DNA from: Mauremys mutica
Lineage: Eukaryota > Chordata > Testudines > Geoemydidae
Reading direction: 5' to 3'
Length of the DNA: 64,000 bases
Assembly (NCBI RefSeq): GCF_020497125.1
Contig: NC_059079.1
Coordinates: 53,331,114-53,395,113 of the forward strand
Made by a program: the position numbers and the translations under genes. The notes below the pieces were generated by a model, which was given only the letters and a program-made list of their open reading frames with translations, was not told the DNA's origin and made no database searches. This document shows, piece by piece, positions 12,301 through 27,300 of the stretch (its first letter is position 1; the number at the start of each line of letters is the position of its first letter).

Positions 12301-15300
12301 AAAGCTGAAATTAGTCTGCCAAAACCTGAACATGGTTTGGGGTTTCAGAAGTGTGGCCAAATATTTGCTGCTTGCTGTGTTTGATTGTTTAAAGAAACAA
12401 TAAAAAAATTCTGCTTAAAAAAAAATCCAAAACTTTTGCACCACCTCATCTTGTGACCAAACGCCTGAGCCCATCCAGTCAGATTTTTCCAGGTTTCTGA
12501 TACTCTTCTGGCTTCCTTGACTCATATCTGACTCCATAACTTTGGGTTCATTTAGGTTAGAACATAGGAATGGCCATACTAGGTCAAACCAAAGGTCCAT
12601 CCAGCCCAATATCCTGTCTACCGGCAGTGGCCAATGCCAAGTGCCCCAGAGGGAGTGAACCTAACAGGTAATGATCAAGTGATCTCTTTCCTGCCATCCA
12701 TCTCCACCCTCTGACAAACAGAGGCTAGGGACACCATTCCTTACCCATCCTGGCTAATAGCCATTAATGGACTTAATGAATTTATCTGTTTCCTAGAGAC
12801 TGGCTCCATGGGGTCCCTCACAAACTAGAGACGGTTACTGTGGGTTTGCCTTTAGTATAACTTATGTACATACTCCACAAACTGGGCAGTTGAGTTTGTT
12901 CCAGAATCTGGGATGAGCCTATGTTGTGAAAACTGAAATGCTCAAAATAGCACATGCATGTGAATGGACATAGGGTGCTAAAATTAAATTAACCCGGTGG
13001 GGGTCTCAAACTGGGGGTCAGGACCCCTCAGGGGGTCACAAGGTTATTACTGGGGGGCGCGAGCTGTCAGCCTCCACCTCTACCTCAAACCCTGCTTTGC
13101 CTCCAGCATTTATAATAGTGTTAAATATATTAAAAAGTGTTTTTAATTTATAGGGGTTACACTCAGAGGTTTGCTGTGTGAAAGGGGTCACCAGTACAAA
13201 AGTTTGAGAACCACTGAATTAACCCCTCTGGAGCCTCAGGGAATGCAGGGGAGTGGGGGGGGGTCTCCCTTGGTAGGGTTGGGAAGGAGGTAGGTGGTGT
13301 AGGATATTGCTCTTCTCATGTGATCCCTCCCCCATGGCTCTCTTGGCTCTATCACTGTTAATCTAAAGTGGCTAATTTTAATGACGCTACCCTCCCCTGA
13401 CATGAATCTCTCTATGCCACTGAAATTAAATGTAGACTATACTTTTGCATTTGAGAAGTGAAAGGGATGGTAGCCCTAAGGGAAAAGATAACAGCTTGGC
13501 TCTTTGTGTTAAATAGCTGTCTGCAAGCCTCAAACTGCTGAATGAGCTTTAGCGTAGGGAAGGCTGTGCCTCCCCAAACAGCCTGGCCCTGCCCCCATCC
13601 GACCCCCACCCACTTCCTGCCCCCTGACTGCCCCCCTCCGAATCCCTGACCCATCCTGCTCCTTGTCCCCTCACCACCCCCTTGAGATGCCCCCCAACCA
13701 CCCCCCCCACCAGCCCTCCCTGCTCCCAGTCCTCTGACTGCCCCGACCCCTATCCACACACCACCACCCCGCCAAGTCCTGACAGACCCCCGGAACGCCC
13801 ACGATCCAACCCCCCACTCCCATCCCCTGACCACCCCCCCAGAACCTCTGCCCTCTCTCTGTCCCCTGACTGTCCCCAGGACTCCCTGCCCCTTATCCAA
13901 CCCCCCAGCCCCCTTACCATGCTGCTTACCCCCCGCCTTCCCCCTCTCCCGGAGCCTCAGCGCACCATGTCCAGGAGCAGCCCTGGACAGCGCTGCAGCA
14001 GCGTGGCTCCACGGGACCTGAGCTCCCGCTGCTCGGCCTGGAGCTCGGAGCCCTGCCCCCTTACCACACGGCTCTGAGCGGGAGGAGCTCAGGCCCCGCT
14101 GGAGCCACGCTGCTTTAGGTCTGTCCAGGGCTGCTCCTAGACACAGCACGCTGAGGTGCTGGGGGATGGGGGAAGGCAGGGCCAGGAGGGAGCCTCAGAC
14201 ATTCTCGTGGGGGCCCATGCGGGGCCTGGGGCAAATCGCCCCACTTCCCCCCCTCTAGGTGGCCCTGAGTTCTGGTTCCAAATGAGATGTGTGGTTGACT
14301 GGTCAGTTCGTAACTCTGTTGTTCATAACTGAGGTTCTACTGTATCTTATTTATTTAGCTTTTCTGTTTGTGCTGTCTATCTTCACTTCCTTTCCAGTTA
14401 TACCCACCTATTTTTGAAGTGTTTCCATTATTTTCACAGACAAGTCTAAAGATTAACAGCATAATGTAGGACATATTTTTAGCAGACCTCCTTAATTCTG
14501 CTTAATTAGTTTGTGGGCATATCCATTTTATATTCAAATTGTAGTAAGAGGGTAAAATTGCCTAATTTGCACAAACAGATCTTCCTGCAAATTTTGGGAG
14601 GTAATTAAGGAGGTAAACTGAAATTTCTATAAGTCATTCAATTGCCTTTTTAATATGGATATGATGTAGTATGGTAATGAATACATTTTAAAGTTATCAA
14701 GCGACAGTGGTGATGTGGGTTACTGTGTGTCATTATCAATATTTCAAATGAAATTACCATGTTGTTGTTATGCTGTTACCACCTAACTTTAATTACATTG
14801 TAACTGTGCAATTAACTTATCTCATCACCATCTTTTAGAGAGTAAAGGGATAATTATTATCTGAAAGCATAAAAATGTTTGTGAAACTCTTTGAGATCCT
14901 GGGATGAAAAATGCTACAGAAGTACAAAGTGATGCTATTATTACAACTAATTGCTTTGATTTATGAATGTGTCATCTGATAAGTGCCAAAACATTTACTT
15001 TGTTTAAGAATAAAAAAATTACCTGGCAAAATTCGGATATTTCTGTTAGATTCCAGTGGAGCTCCGTCTTTGAGCCAGGTAATTGTAGCTGGTGGAAATG
15101 AATAAGCCTCACAAGCCAGGGATGTGGGGCTATTCAGGATAACAGTGACGTCTTCTGCACTGCCATGACTGTCTGTACCCGCAATAGTTGGAGACACTTG
15201 GAAGCAATAAGAAGATCCTCAGCAATGGAACTGACAGCCATTAAAAGCAATTTAAGGCTACAATAACTTCTAAATGGAGAACTGCTGTTATTTGAAACCT

Positions 15301-18300
15301 CTTTATAAAGAAAATTCAATATCCTGTTTAGGGACTTGGTTCTAACTTAAATAAGTGGATGTGCATCACTACTAGGCATGTGTGAACTGCTCATAATGAA
15401 ACCCAGAACCAGGCAAAAGGCCAAAAGCACTACATGAAGTTGTATCTGGTTTCTTGTTTTGTCCTGAAGTTGAAATTCAGCGCATATTCATAGAGCCTGT
15501 CAAACGGGCAGGGGGGCGGGAAGAAAGGGAAGAGGGCTGGCCACCAGCCACTTCCCCACCACCTCCCAAGGACTATTATTGGCTAGATGTCAGCTGGCCT
15601 ATGTCTGATCTTCCTGAAAGCTATTGCTAGGCAGGGGATGTGGGGCAAGATATGAGAGTATGTAAAGAAACTCTACTGTATTAGTTGTAGTCTGTAACGT
15701 GATAACCATCACAATAAAATAACAGGTGGTCTGAGTTTTTATGAAACAATGTTTCCTTTAATGGTGTCCTTAACACATTTCTTCTGTAAAACACAAGACA
15801 ATGCACTGTTTTGTTCAATCTATATGTAGATTAATTCCTGTTCTAACTCCCTGTTTTCCTACCTATCTTGTTTCTTCTTAAAGGTATAAGTGCCTTATTA
15901 ATATTAAATACTTTAGCAAGTATACAGATGTAAGTATTTAACTCTAGTCAGGTAGATTAGACATTGCTGTAATTAACTGTTAGAGCCATTCTAGCATGAA
16001 TATCTACCCTTCAATGAGATTAATACCTGCTTTAGATAACCAGCACAATCACTTACCAAGTACACTGAGACTGTAACTTTTGCTTTTGTCACCAGCTATA
16101 CTGGATGCAACACATGTATATCTCCCTGTGTCAGCAACTTGAGTGTTGGTGATTTGAAGAAAACGTCCACTGGACAGAATCTGGTGATCTCCATCCTGGG
16201 TAAGAGACTGACCATCTTTTACCCATGTAATCTGTGGTACAGGATTCCCTTAATAAAAATACAATTAATTGTAAGTGGTAATTACTGTAGCCTCTAGAAA
16301 ATGAAAAGTTACTGAACAATAGAAAAGAGCATTTTCGTGTGTCCACTTAATTTCCCTTTTAAGAACATTCTATAGAATACATATTCTATAGCCCTATAGA
16401 TTTTTTAACCATCCTCTAGAATTTTATAAGAACAGCCATACTGGGTCAAACCAATGGTCCATCTATTCCAGTATCCAGTTCCAACAGTGGCCAATGCCAG
16501 GTGCTTCAGAGGAAAATAAACAGAACAGGTAATCCACCAAGTGATCCAATCCCCTGTTGCCCATTCACATCTTCTGGCAATAGAAGGTAGGGACACCATC
16601 CCTGCCCATCCTGGCTAATAGTCATCGATGGACTTATCCTCCATTAACTTATTTGGTTCTTTTTTGAACCCTGTTAGCCTTGGCCTTCACAACATCCTCT
16701 GCCAAAGAGTTCCACAGGTTAACTGTGCACTGTATGAAGAAAGACTTGCTTTTGTTTGTTTTAAACCTGCTGCCTATTAATTTCATTTGGTGACCCCTGG
16801 TTCTTGTGTTATGAGAAGGAGTAATTAACACTTTCTTATTTACTTTCTCCACACCAGTCATGATATTATAGACCTATCATATCCCACCTTAATCTCTTTT
16901 TCAAGCTAAAAAGTCCCAGTCTTCTTAATCTCTCCTCATATGGAAGCTGCTCCATACCCCTAATCATTTTTGTTGCCTTTTCTGTACCTTTTCCAATTCC
17001 AGTACATCTTTTTTGAGATGGGGTGACCACATCTGCACACAGTATTCAAGATATGCACATATAATGGAGATTATATATATGGAGAGAGAGAATATATTTC
17101 TGTCTTATCTATCCCTTTCCTAATGGTTCCCAACATTTTGTTAGCTTTTTTGACTGCCACTGCACACTGAATGTATGTTTTCAGAGAACTATCCACAGTG
17201 ACTCCAAAATCTTTCTTGAATGGTAGCAGCTAATTTAGACTCCATCATTTTATATGTATAGTTGGGATTATGTTTTATGATGTGCATTACTTTGCACATA
17301 ACAGGAATATACTTTCTGTTAAATTCTACAGGATGTTTAAAAAAATAGAAAGAACCTTTCTATAGTTTAAGTTCTATAGGATATTTCTCTTAATGTGTTT
17401 TAGTAAATAACCTTCATTTAAAAAAACTACCCTATTGACAGTGATATTAAAACATTTAAAAAAGAACAGTCAAGATAAAACTCAGAGCCAAATTCTGGCT
17501 TTCAGCTCTTTGTACACATGTACTCAAACAACTGTGGTCAGGAAGGGAACTGTGATGTGGACAACTAACAAACACACCAAGCTGCTGTGGGTTTAGCTGT
17601 TAAATAGGGAACATATTGTGACATTGCAAAGCCTTACCTATGACTTCACAAGTTAATGTAACACTGTGTTTTTCTTTCACTTTCACATCCTCCAGTTTAT
17701 TCTCACCCACAATTCCTGGGGGCACTATTAGGGAGAAAAAAGGCATAATATTGCACACTACTAGTTACACCAAATTTAAATATAACACACTACAGACCTA
17801 TATTGGTATAACTACATCACTCAGGTGTGTGAAAAATTCATACCCGAGTGCCGTAGTTATACCGACACAATCCCCTGTGTAAACAGTGCTATGTTGGTGG
17901 GAGAGCTTCTCCCGCTGATAATTACAGCTACTGCCTCTCGGGATGGTGGATTAATTACGCCAGTTGGAGAGCTCTCACCCGTTCACTTAGAGTATCTTCA
18001 TTAAAGTGCTAAGTATAGTCCTACCCGAAGACGTTGTCTCTGTCTGAACGTATTGTTTCTTTCATATAAAAATAACAAATGGCTTAATAAGACCTACTAG
18101 GAACAGGCCCACATTCGCAACAGCAAAGAGTTACGATACCCTAGCAGGATTTACAGGTAACAAAATGTTCCACTCTGCAATCAGCCAGCACCCCCACCTC
18201 AATCTCTCCTGCTTGCTCCTTTTGAGCTGGCTTGTCCTTTTGTGACATGCTGGTGAGGAGCAGTCCTTGCACACTCAATACAAGGACTACATTTGTGAAT

Positions 18301-21300
18301 AACCCTGCAGGGGAACACAGGAGAGAATCTGCTCATGACCTCTGTTACCACTTGAGCACTTGCTCAAAGGTCGACCTGCAGTCTGACCCAAAGTCTGTTC
18401 TATTTCTAACCATCTGTGTGCATATAGAAAACACACATCTGTGCAAATTATATACAAACAAGAAATCCTCCTCTTACTCACAGTAGTGTAATTCCCCACT
18501 AATTTCAGGAGAGCAATCCCTGGTTTATGCCAGAAGACGCAAAATCGGAATCAGGATGATAATGTTTGCACCACTGCTACCCACACTCACTCTCATTCAT
18601 CTGCAGCTTTAGAGACTCATTTCCTGGAAACAACCCCTATGTTTTCAGTACTGTGCATAAATAGACAAGGCACATGAAAACTGGTTCATTAGTATGTGCG
18701 CCAACATGATTAACAATGACAGGAGGCAAGCTGTGAACCTCTTACTCCCATTTGTGAGCCACCTCATTGGCACGATATGCTTCATTTATTGTTGGGAAAA
18801 GCACAACACAGTTAACTCTATGGTTTTGGAGAAGCAATTACTTCTTTAAATGAAGGGTATTTTTTAGTACTGGGGCAAAAGAAAAAGGAGTTGGGACTCA
18901 GAGCAGTAATAAAGCATAGAGGCTGAAGAAGAGGAAACAACATGGCTATAAGGAGGACTGGTTAGGTTCTCTGAAGTATAGGACAGGTTAGGTTCTCTGA
19001 AGTATATTTAGAGAGAGAGCTTCATAACTGGGAAGGAAGAGAAGATGATGAACTAGGGACCAAATTCTACCCTCATGTAAACCCAAATAGTGCAGGTGTG
19101 ACATTGTATTCCATAATGTTTTATGGAAATATGCTTATGAGTGTGAATATAATGTAACTGGAATATGCTTTATACAAAAGGTCTCTTGTAAGGTATCATT
19201 ACAAAGTTTATAATCTACTGAGTGTGTTCATCCTATTTCTATGAATGTATCTGAAACTAGGAATATGAAGTATAACTCTGAGGTCCTATTGTAAATATGT
19301 AAAGTGTGGGCCATTAATGGTGGTTTGGAAGCTTGATGGCTCCCATTGACCAGGACAATTGGCTGTAAATGGCTCTGTTTACTTGCAAACCTTCTAGTGT
19401 ATGTGTAGGCCAGCCCAGGAAGAGGCTGGGGGTCTCACAGGACATATGACCATGTCACATGATACTGGAATCCATCTTAAACCTGGTACTTTTCCATTTA
19501 GAAGGAGGGGTGGGGACCCAGAGAGACAAAAGATTCCTGCCTTGTGCCAAAGCTATAAAAGGGTGGAACAGAACAAAGGAGGCAGTCATGAGAAATCCTC
19601 TAGCTACCACCTGAGCTGGAACAAGGACTGTACCAGAGGAAAGGATTGGGCCCAGACTAGGAAGGAGTCTAGTCTGTGAAAGAAGCTTATTGGAAAACCT
19701 CTGAGGGTGAGATTTTACATGTAATCAGTTTCTTAATGTATTAGGCTTAGACTTGCGTGTTTTGTTTTATTTTGCTTGTTAACTTACTTTGTTCTGTCTG
19801 TTATTACTTGGAACCACTTAAATCCTAATTTTTATACTTAATAAAATCACTTTTGTTTATTAATGAACAAAGAGTAATTGATTTATACTGGGGGAGCAAA
19901 CAGCTGTGCATATCTCTCTATCAGTGTTATAGAGGGCAGACAATTTGAGTTTACCCTGTATAAGCTTTATACAGACTACAACAGATTTATTTGGGGTTTG
20001 AATCCCATTGGGAACTGGGTGTCTGGGTGTTGGAAATAGGTAACCTGCTGAGTGGTTGTCAGTTAAAGCCTGAAGCTTTGGGGCCTCATTCAGATCCTGG
20101 GTCGGTGTTGCAGCAGGCTAGTGCATCTGGCTCAACAAGGCAGGGTTCTGGCATCCCAAGCTGGCAGGGAAAATGGGCTCGAGATAATTTCAGCATGTCA
20201 GGTGACAGTTCCAAGGGGGATCTCTGTGACCGAACCATCTAGATAGCTAGATGCACCAGAAAGACAGGAAGTGAATTTTTTGCTTTCACACAATCTAGCT
20301 GTGTTACCAGTAATTTGCAAGTGAACGTTAATTTTTAAAAAACATTTCAAGATATAGAATTTACTTTAAACTGATGAGAAAATAGTAAATTAGATCAGAT
20401 CTTAAGCACCTGATAAGGAGAAAGAGTTTAAAATGAAAGCGGGAGAACAAAAATAAATCAAGCCTACAACTCAAACTATGGGCTGAAAGCTGGAGAAACT
20501 ACTTCATTGTCAGTGGCTAAAACTTGTCCTCTGCACAACGTGCTTAGTGGGGTGATGGTTACTGGCAGACTCAACCATGGTGATAAGGTCAGTGGACAAG
20601 CAGACATGGCTAATACATGGCACATCCTTGCCAAATGTGATGAAATTAGGGCCAAACCCTCTTAATCTGAGTGTATGAGCACTGCTGAAAAGGCTTTTAT
20701 GAGAGTGCTACTTTAAAATGTGACTAGACAAAAACAATCAATGGGAGACATGGAAAAAATTACAGATGAAATCCGACAAGCTCAGGACTGGTTTGAGGAA
20801 AGTTGGGCCAACTATTACTGCTCACAATGAATTTTAAAAATAGAATTACACACATAACACAACCTTGTCTCCAAATTAATTCAGTAAATAATCAACACTA
20901 AATTATTCCAGACTTTTAGAAAAATATGACAGTTACCTCAAATATTTTTGCAAATATAATACTAATAATTCCACACCAATGTGTCTGAACAACCTGGCTT
21001 GCCTGCTACAAAGTGATTTATGGAAACAAATGCCAGCTTGACTGCCAGTATAAGAATGGTCTGTTAGTATCTCAGTGGTACCTTCTGTTTACAGCATTTA
21101 CTTGTTTAACTTGGGGTATGCTCCATGTACCTAATGGCTTAATTCCTATAACTAGCCCTTTGAAATACGAATAAATTATTAGAATGCAAAAATAAATACA
21201 AAAAAGGAAAACAGAAGAGGCTTCCATCCTGCAAATTTCCATGTAACCCAATTAAGATAGGTTTCACTTAGCATTTCTGCTCAAGGCAAGTGAAGACTAT

Positions 21301-24300
21301 TGTAGAGAGGTTCCCAATTCCATCATTGGCATGCTTCTGTTAAAGTTAGAACCATTTGATGAAAACAGTGAAATGATGAATACTTTTTACTGCTTATCCC
21401 GCTTACATTTTTCCATGTGCCTGAGCTGATCAAATAAACCTGAACGGACAGAATATAGTTACCATTTAGGGTCTGACTTTCAGAAGGGCTGAAGACCCAC
21501 AACTCCAGCTGCAGTCAATGAGAGCTTATAGTATTATCCTGCCAAATGGTGTGATTGTCAGTCAAGTTTCAGGATGCCTGACAATTACTTGCTGATTAAA
21601 AAATAATACTGACTACTAATCTGGAAATAGTGTGCCACCCCAAATTTAAGTACATTCCTGGGGAAAATGTAACTTTAAAAAAAAAAGTTTGTGACTGACA
21701 AAATTATATAATACAGCATTTTGGGTCATTGTACTACAAAGTGCATTATACCCGAGCCTGTTTAACTGTGCTGGCTGGCTCAGCCATTACTGCATGCATT
21801 GTTTAATCACTTTCTAGAAATGCTGCAAAACGTCTTTTAGTCTATAAGGTGCCACAGGATTCTTTGCTGCTTCTACAGAACCAGACTAACACGGCTACCC
21901 CTCTGACACTTTCTAGAAATAAAGTCATAGACATGGAAGGTTTTCAGTGGAGCACAGATTTTGCAGATAAAAGTTTTGGTTCCACTTTTAGCTCAGCTCC
22001 ACCATTTATTTTCATGGTAGGCCTGGGCTTTTCCTTTACAATTATGTTACAGCAGACCATTATCCTGTAACCACTCTTTATTCTATTTCCTTTATACTGA
22101 AAGTAGTATAAACTTGGCTGTTTCAGTTCACAAGGGTTTTGCACAAACATTTTGTTGTACCCTGAGTGTTTCTCTGAGCTCTGGCACTGAATGACATGGA
22201 TTCACAGTATTAAGTTTCACGTGGTTTACTGCTGTAATTTTTACAAACTGAAAATAAGTAGTTATCAGTGATTCCATTATACGTTGTCATGCCTAAATAA
22301 TATTAATTTTCAAATAAAACCATGGCCAGTTTACATGCAAGTCTGACTTGTTTAAAATTGATTTTCAGATCATGTTATCAAGTGAACATTTAGTGCGCAG
22401 CAACTTGGGGTGTAAATCTACAGCACACTAGCATGTAGCACACTAGGGAATTTTTTCAAAGCAGAGTAGATGAAAGTGCTCTAGGGAACTTTTAGTGCAT
22501 GGTAGGAGGGTCTACATGGACAGTGCATGGCACACTAGTGCACTGTAGATACACATCCAGTTTGCTATGCGCTAACTGTTCATCTAAACAAGCCCTAAGA
22601 GGAACTATGTATAAACTTAAATATAAATGCTGGTGAAACATACAGTATGATACTTTATCTACTTTCATTAAAATCATATACTTACCTAAAACTGAAAGGC
22701 CAAAATGTTTCCTTGCTTCTCCTGCAGCATTGGTTGCTATACAGGTATATTGACCAGCATCTTCCACTTTAGTTTGCATTAAACGCAGGGTCCTACCCCC
22801 TAAAGAGAAAAGCCACAAGAATATACAGGTATTAAAATAGCCTCCCAAACAAATAAAGGATGCCAAAAATCCCACAATGAATGCATCCAAACCATTTTTG
22901 TGATTTTACAATCACGTTTAAAAATAATTTATCTCCTGATGCTATATAAAAGACTCTCTAACAGTAGAAACTGACTGGGCTCAATTCTGCTTCCTTTGAA
23001 ATCATTGGCAAAACTCCCATTGATTACACTGGGGCAGGATCAGACCTTAATCCAGCAAAGTATTTACGCCTGTGCTTAACTTTGATCATGTGACTATTCC
23101 CATTGGAGTCAGTGGGACTATCACCTATATAAGTGCTTTGGTGTACAACTCACTGGCTACACATGGAAAACAAATGTACTAAACACAAGGTGCTATCAAA
23201 TGGATAAATTAAGAAGAGAATTTTTTTTAAATGTCCTCTAATATATTCTAATTCTAATATTATTTTTAGGTATTATCCATAAAAGTAGGCAACAATTTTA
23301 GTAGGCAAAAGGTAATTTCTTAAGTTGATTGCTTCTCCTCCATCAACACCCTCTGAGCAGTGTACTGAGCAAACATCTGCAGAGGGCTGTGTGTCTTCCG
23401 TCAAATCTTGTCCTCCCCACACTTGCACAGCAAAAGTTGCACAGCTTTGCTGGCAGGGTTTGCCCCCATCATACTTATACTAAAACTTACTAAAAGCTCT
23501 TCCATTTCCTACAGCTATTATCTATCTTCATGAAGATGTGATGTGATGGTTTTTTCCATGTTTTTTAAAGGAACCATATGAGAAAAACCATAGACAAACA
23601 GAGGAGGATTCAGAGTGAATGGAAGCAGTGTGTGGGCCACTCAATCAGTTTTTGATCCCCTGCCACACAAAGCATGTGTTTGATCTACAGAACTGAGTTG
23701 CTTTGGCAGAGTTAAAGGGTGAACAATTTTAAGATATTAATTTAGGGATTCTTTCCTCAGCATCTTCACAAGCAAAAACAAAGAAAACTCCAACTCTAAG
23801 GTCCATAAAAACAAAAAACAAAAAAACAGAATTCACCACCACTCTCTGCAGATTTCCTGAGTGATTACACAACAGCATGTAAAGTTCACAAGAAAACAAA
23901 GCAGGGGGTTGTTGTTAGTTTCCCCCTTCACCAATATTCAAGGATAACTTGAGGACTTTCCATGGCTCATCTCTCTGAGCTCAGCAGTGACTGAGCACTG
24001 TGGAGTTAGTGACATCAGAGTGGGTTGAAGCAATCAATGGACAGAATGGAAACAATTGATCTCAAAAGAGGTTGTTTGAGCTGATGGCAATATCATCCAT
24101 ACAACAGAAAGCCAACATCAGACCAAAAAATAAGGTTTATATCACATAATAACCAGACACTCAAACCCTTTTTCATACATACTGTGGATAAGAAAGGGAA
24201 CATACAACTGGAAATAGGACTAACCTTTTATGTTCAAGTGTAGAGATGGGAAAATTATTTCAGATAAAATAAAATATCCTCCATATCTCCAGATTCAAGT

Positions 24301-27300
24301 TTTAAACTATTTTGAACTTCTGACAAGGTTCTGTTTGTTTTCCATTATTTTTCCATGTTCATGCTCCTCTTCCAAGTTCTGGGCAAGTTTGAGAACAGAG
24401 GGGCTGAAATCCCAAGAGAGGGGCTGTCTTTGGGTAATGCATCTGGCCCAACCAGAAGAACTAGAAACTTCATGAAACTCACTTCTCATTATATTTCCAG
24501 TCCAGTTTTGCAGACCCAACTTAAGAGAAGCATCCTAACTTTTATCAATTTCTCCCAGCCACACTCAGCTGCCAAACCTTGCACAGGTCATTCCTTAATA
24601 CTTGAATGCTGTAAAGGGCCTGAGCCAAAGCCAACTCAAGTCTATGCAAAGACTCTCATCAACTTCAAAGTGTTTCCAATTGGGTCCATATATCCCTTTG
24701 TTAGCTTCAGAGCTGCTAAGTCAATTATATATTTTAAATATGAAGTTACCAAACAGCAATTATATGCAGAGTAACACTGCAGGTGTCAGTCATGTAGGAG
24801 GCTGCTCTCTCCCCTCTTTGTAGTCTTGGAGCTATGTGGTTCATTGGAATGGAAATCACAGTCCTCTCACTTAGGAGACTCCTGTGTCAATCCTCCCCTC
24901 AGAAAAAAAAGTATAAAGGCCAGGCCTTTCTAGGTGGCCCCAGCAGACTGAAGTTAGGAGTCAAAGATCCCAATTGCACCTGCAGCTATCACTCAGATGT
25001 CTGGCCAATCAGATCGGCCAGTGGCAGAGTCCAAAGTCATAAGCATTGATTGCTTGGGACATTTCTCCTGCCTTAGTGTAATGGGGCTTCTCTAGATGCA
25101 ACAAGCTTTTTCCCAGCTCTCTGCCTTGGGAGGGGATATGTTTCCCCATAGGCCTGGCTATAGGTTAGGCACTCCAAAGCCTGTACTTCCTTTCAATATT
25201 GATGACCTGCTGTATGGTGTGCCCAAGGGCTGTCTTTTTTGGCTTTTATCAGAAGGTGCTCTGTCTTATCAAACCATCTTAATTTCTTGTTCTGTGTTTG
25301 CTCTAGGATTAGATCTGATTGGCTTTGAGGTCAAAAAGGAATTTACAACTTTAAATCCAAGGGCACACAAGCAGGTTTTCCTCTGATTCTGGTATTTAGA
25401 GTCACTGCAGACCCACATATATTCAAGGAAAAGTTCTCTTATTATTTGGGTTTTCATTCTGTTTTATGATCAGTTAGTGAGTCCTTGCCAAAAAAAAACC
25501 CCCAAACCACAAAAAGTATGATCCAGAGGTAAAAGCTTGATTAAGTGAACTAACTTCATGGTGCACATACACACTGAGAGCCTCACACCTATCAGCATCC
25601 GCAAGGTAAGCTATTACCATTTGAAATGGCTCTGGAGATAAATGTTCCTATGCATAGGCCCTTACCAGGTTGGACCAATCAACAGGTTGCCAAATCCCAG
25701 AGTGGGATCTCACTTGTAGATGCTAGCTCTTGCACACCATTGGATACTGGGCTGCAAGCCATGCACTGCAGCAGCTCTGAGATTCTCAGATCTGCACAAG
25801 TTAGCATAGCTCTAAATGAAATTTGGTAAGAACTTTCTGCTTGGTTCAGATTTGGTTCAACTGGCTATTTAATAAATGCTGCAGCCAATCTGACTCTAAG
25901 CTATGTGTGTCTTTATTTAATGGACAAGCACTCAGCAAGAGTTCCTATTTCTGCTTGTGTTGTTAGTATATCAGACTCTCAACTGTACCTGACAGAATTC
26001 TCACAGAGCTATTCAAGGGCATAGGCCTTCCATTCTTGAGCCATGTTATTGATGGCAGGGGAATTCCAGATGCTTCACAAATCAGAGTGACAGGATTTTT
26101 CTCCACAGTGCTGATGTTTTCAGGCACTTCCAGGTCACCTACCACACTTGGAGGGACTACAAAGCAAAACACAGGAAAAAACACACCTGATAACACTGAA
26201 CAAAAATAACTAAGATTACTTCTAGGTAAGACACACCACATTCTTTAAACTAACAAATTAATTCACTGCAGCTAAAACCATCCTGACCAGTATGGGACTG
26301 CACAGTTGCAGTGTAACTTCATTTTTCTATTCTAGTTACATAGTAGCAAATTACCATCAGTTTAACATTTTCAGTCTTCATATTATTGAGACATCATGTC
26401 ACAAAGGTAGAAGATATAAACATCTAGGACCTGATTCTATCAATCCCCTTAGATCCTTTTATGGGTTCAAAATCATAGTTAGTACACAATATTACATTTT
26501 GCTTGCTATGTCCATGTAAGAAAAATTGTGTCAGACTGCGAGAATACTGTACTTTTTCTAATAGAAAAAACAAAAATATGATCTAACACCCCCTTTCAGG
26601 GATTTAAATAACAATAGTAAATCTCTTCTTGGTTTTTCATTGTTAGGAAGAGGAATAATTCGATGTTTTGCATGGTTCCACATTTCACACTTCCATACAG
26701 GAAATTCAGGCTTAGGAACAGATCTGAGTCCGCGAGCATATTAAGTTTACAATTTTCTCTTTGATACATCCAAGTTTAATAATAAAATAAGAGAAATGTT
26801 AGAAGTAAAAAAAGAAAATTTGCCAACCCAGAGGCTTCCAACTAGAAAGAACCCCAGTGTAATTATCACCTCTCTTTTTTAATAATTACAGAAATAAACA
26901 TATTTTCTTCATTTTCAACTTAATTTCTATCTTTTCCTCTCTCTTTCTCTCCCTTTCTTCTCTAGTTGCCATTTCTCTTTCTCATTTTATAGGAAGACTT
27001 TAGAATTGGAGATGGGCCGCATGGCTCCCGTTATCTCAAGATGTTCATAAACCTTCGTGTTTCAGAGGGATCTGTGGCAGAATACTTGTCAAACAAACCA
27101 TGTTAGTAATGATAATCAGTCATCTTCATCCAGTGATACAGTAGCTACCCTAACCCAGTAGTCAAATAACCTGTGTCTAATGAAACAGGAAGGATAGCCA
27201 GAGTGTAGATAAAGTCCCATTCTGAATCTGACTGGACACACTGATTTTTGAAATCACATACCATGGCTTTTCTTTTAAATGCAGGTACTCACATTGTAAT

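Larger units (their letters stand above)
11655..14342. mobile_element. Tigger-like (pogo/mariner) transposon carrying later insertions
   Basis: Left end cagtagaacctcagttacga and right end ending ctgaggttctactg are inverted copies, each flanked by TA (11653-11654 and 14343-14344), the duplication of mariner/Tigger elements. Subterminal gttcataactctgaac and cagttcgtaactctg repeat the same words. The 2.7-kb middle holds a CR1 piece, a hAT MITE and a C-rich block, so the original was a small non-autonomous element. Confidence 0.8.

Noticed and set aside
13412..14149. A 245-codon glycine/arginine-rich open frame on the minus strand and a proline-rich one on the plus strand
   Set aside because: Both arise from the C-rich repeat block inside a composite transposon; no domain, no splice context, strong base bias.
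19554..19561. TATA box as promoter of a host gene
   Set aside because: It sits at the expected place in the U3 of a solo LTR and no gene follows on the + strand.
23165..25920. A second gene at 24.2-25.4 kb with overlapping open frames
   Set aside because: Open frames occur on both strands without motif, splice logic or start context; they are within the length expected by chance.
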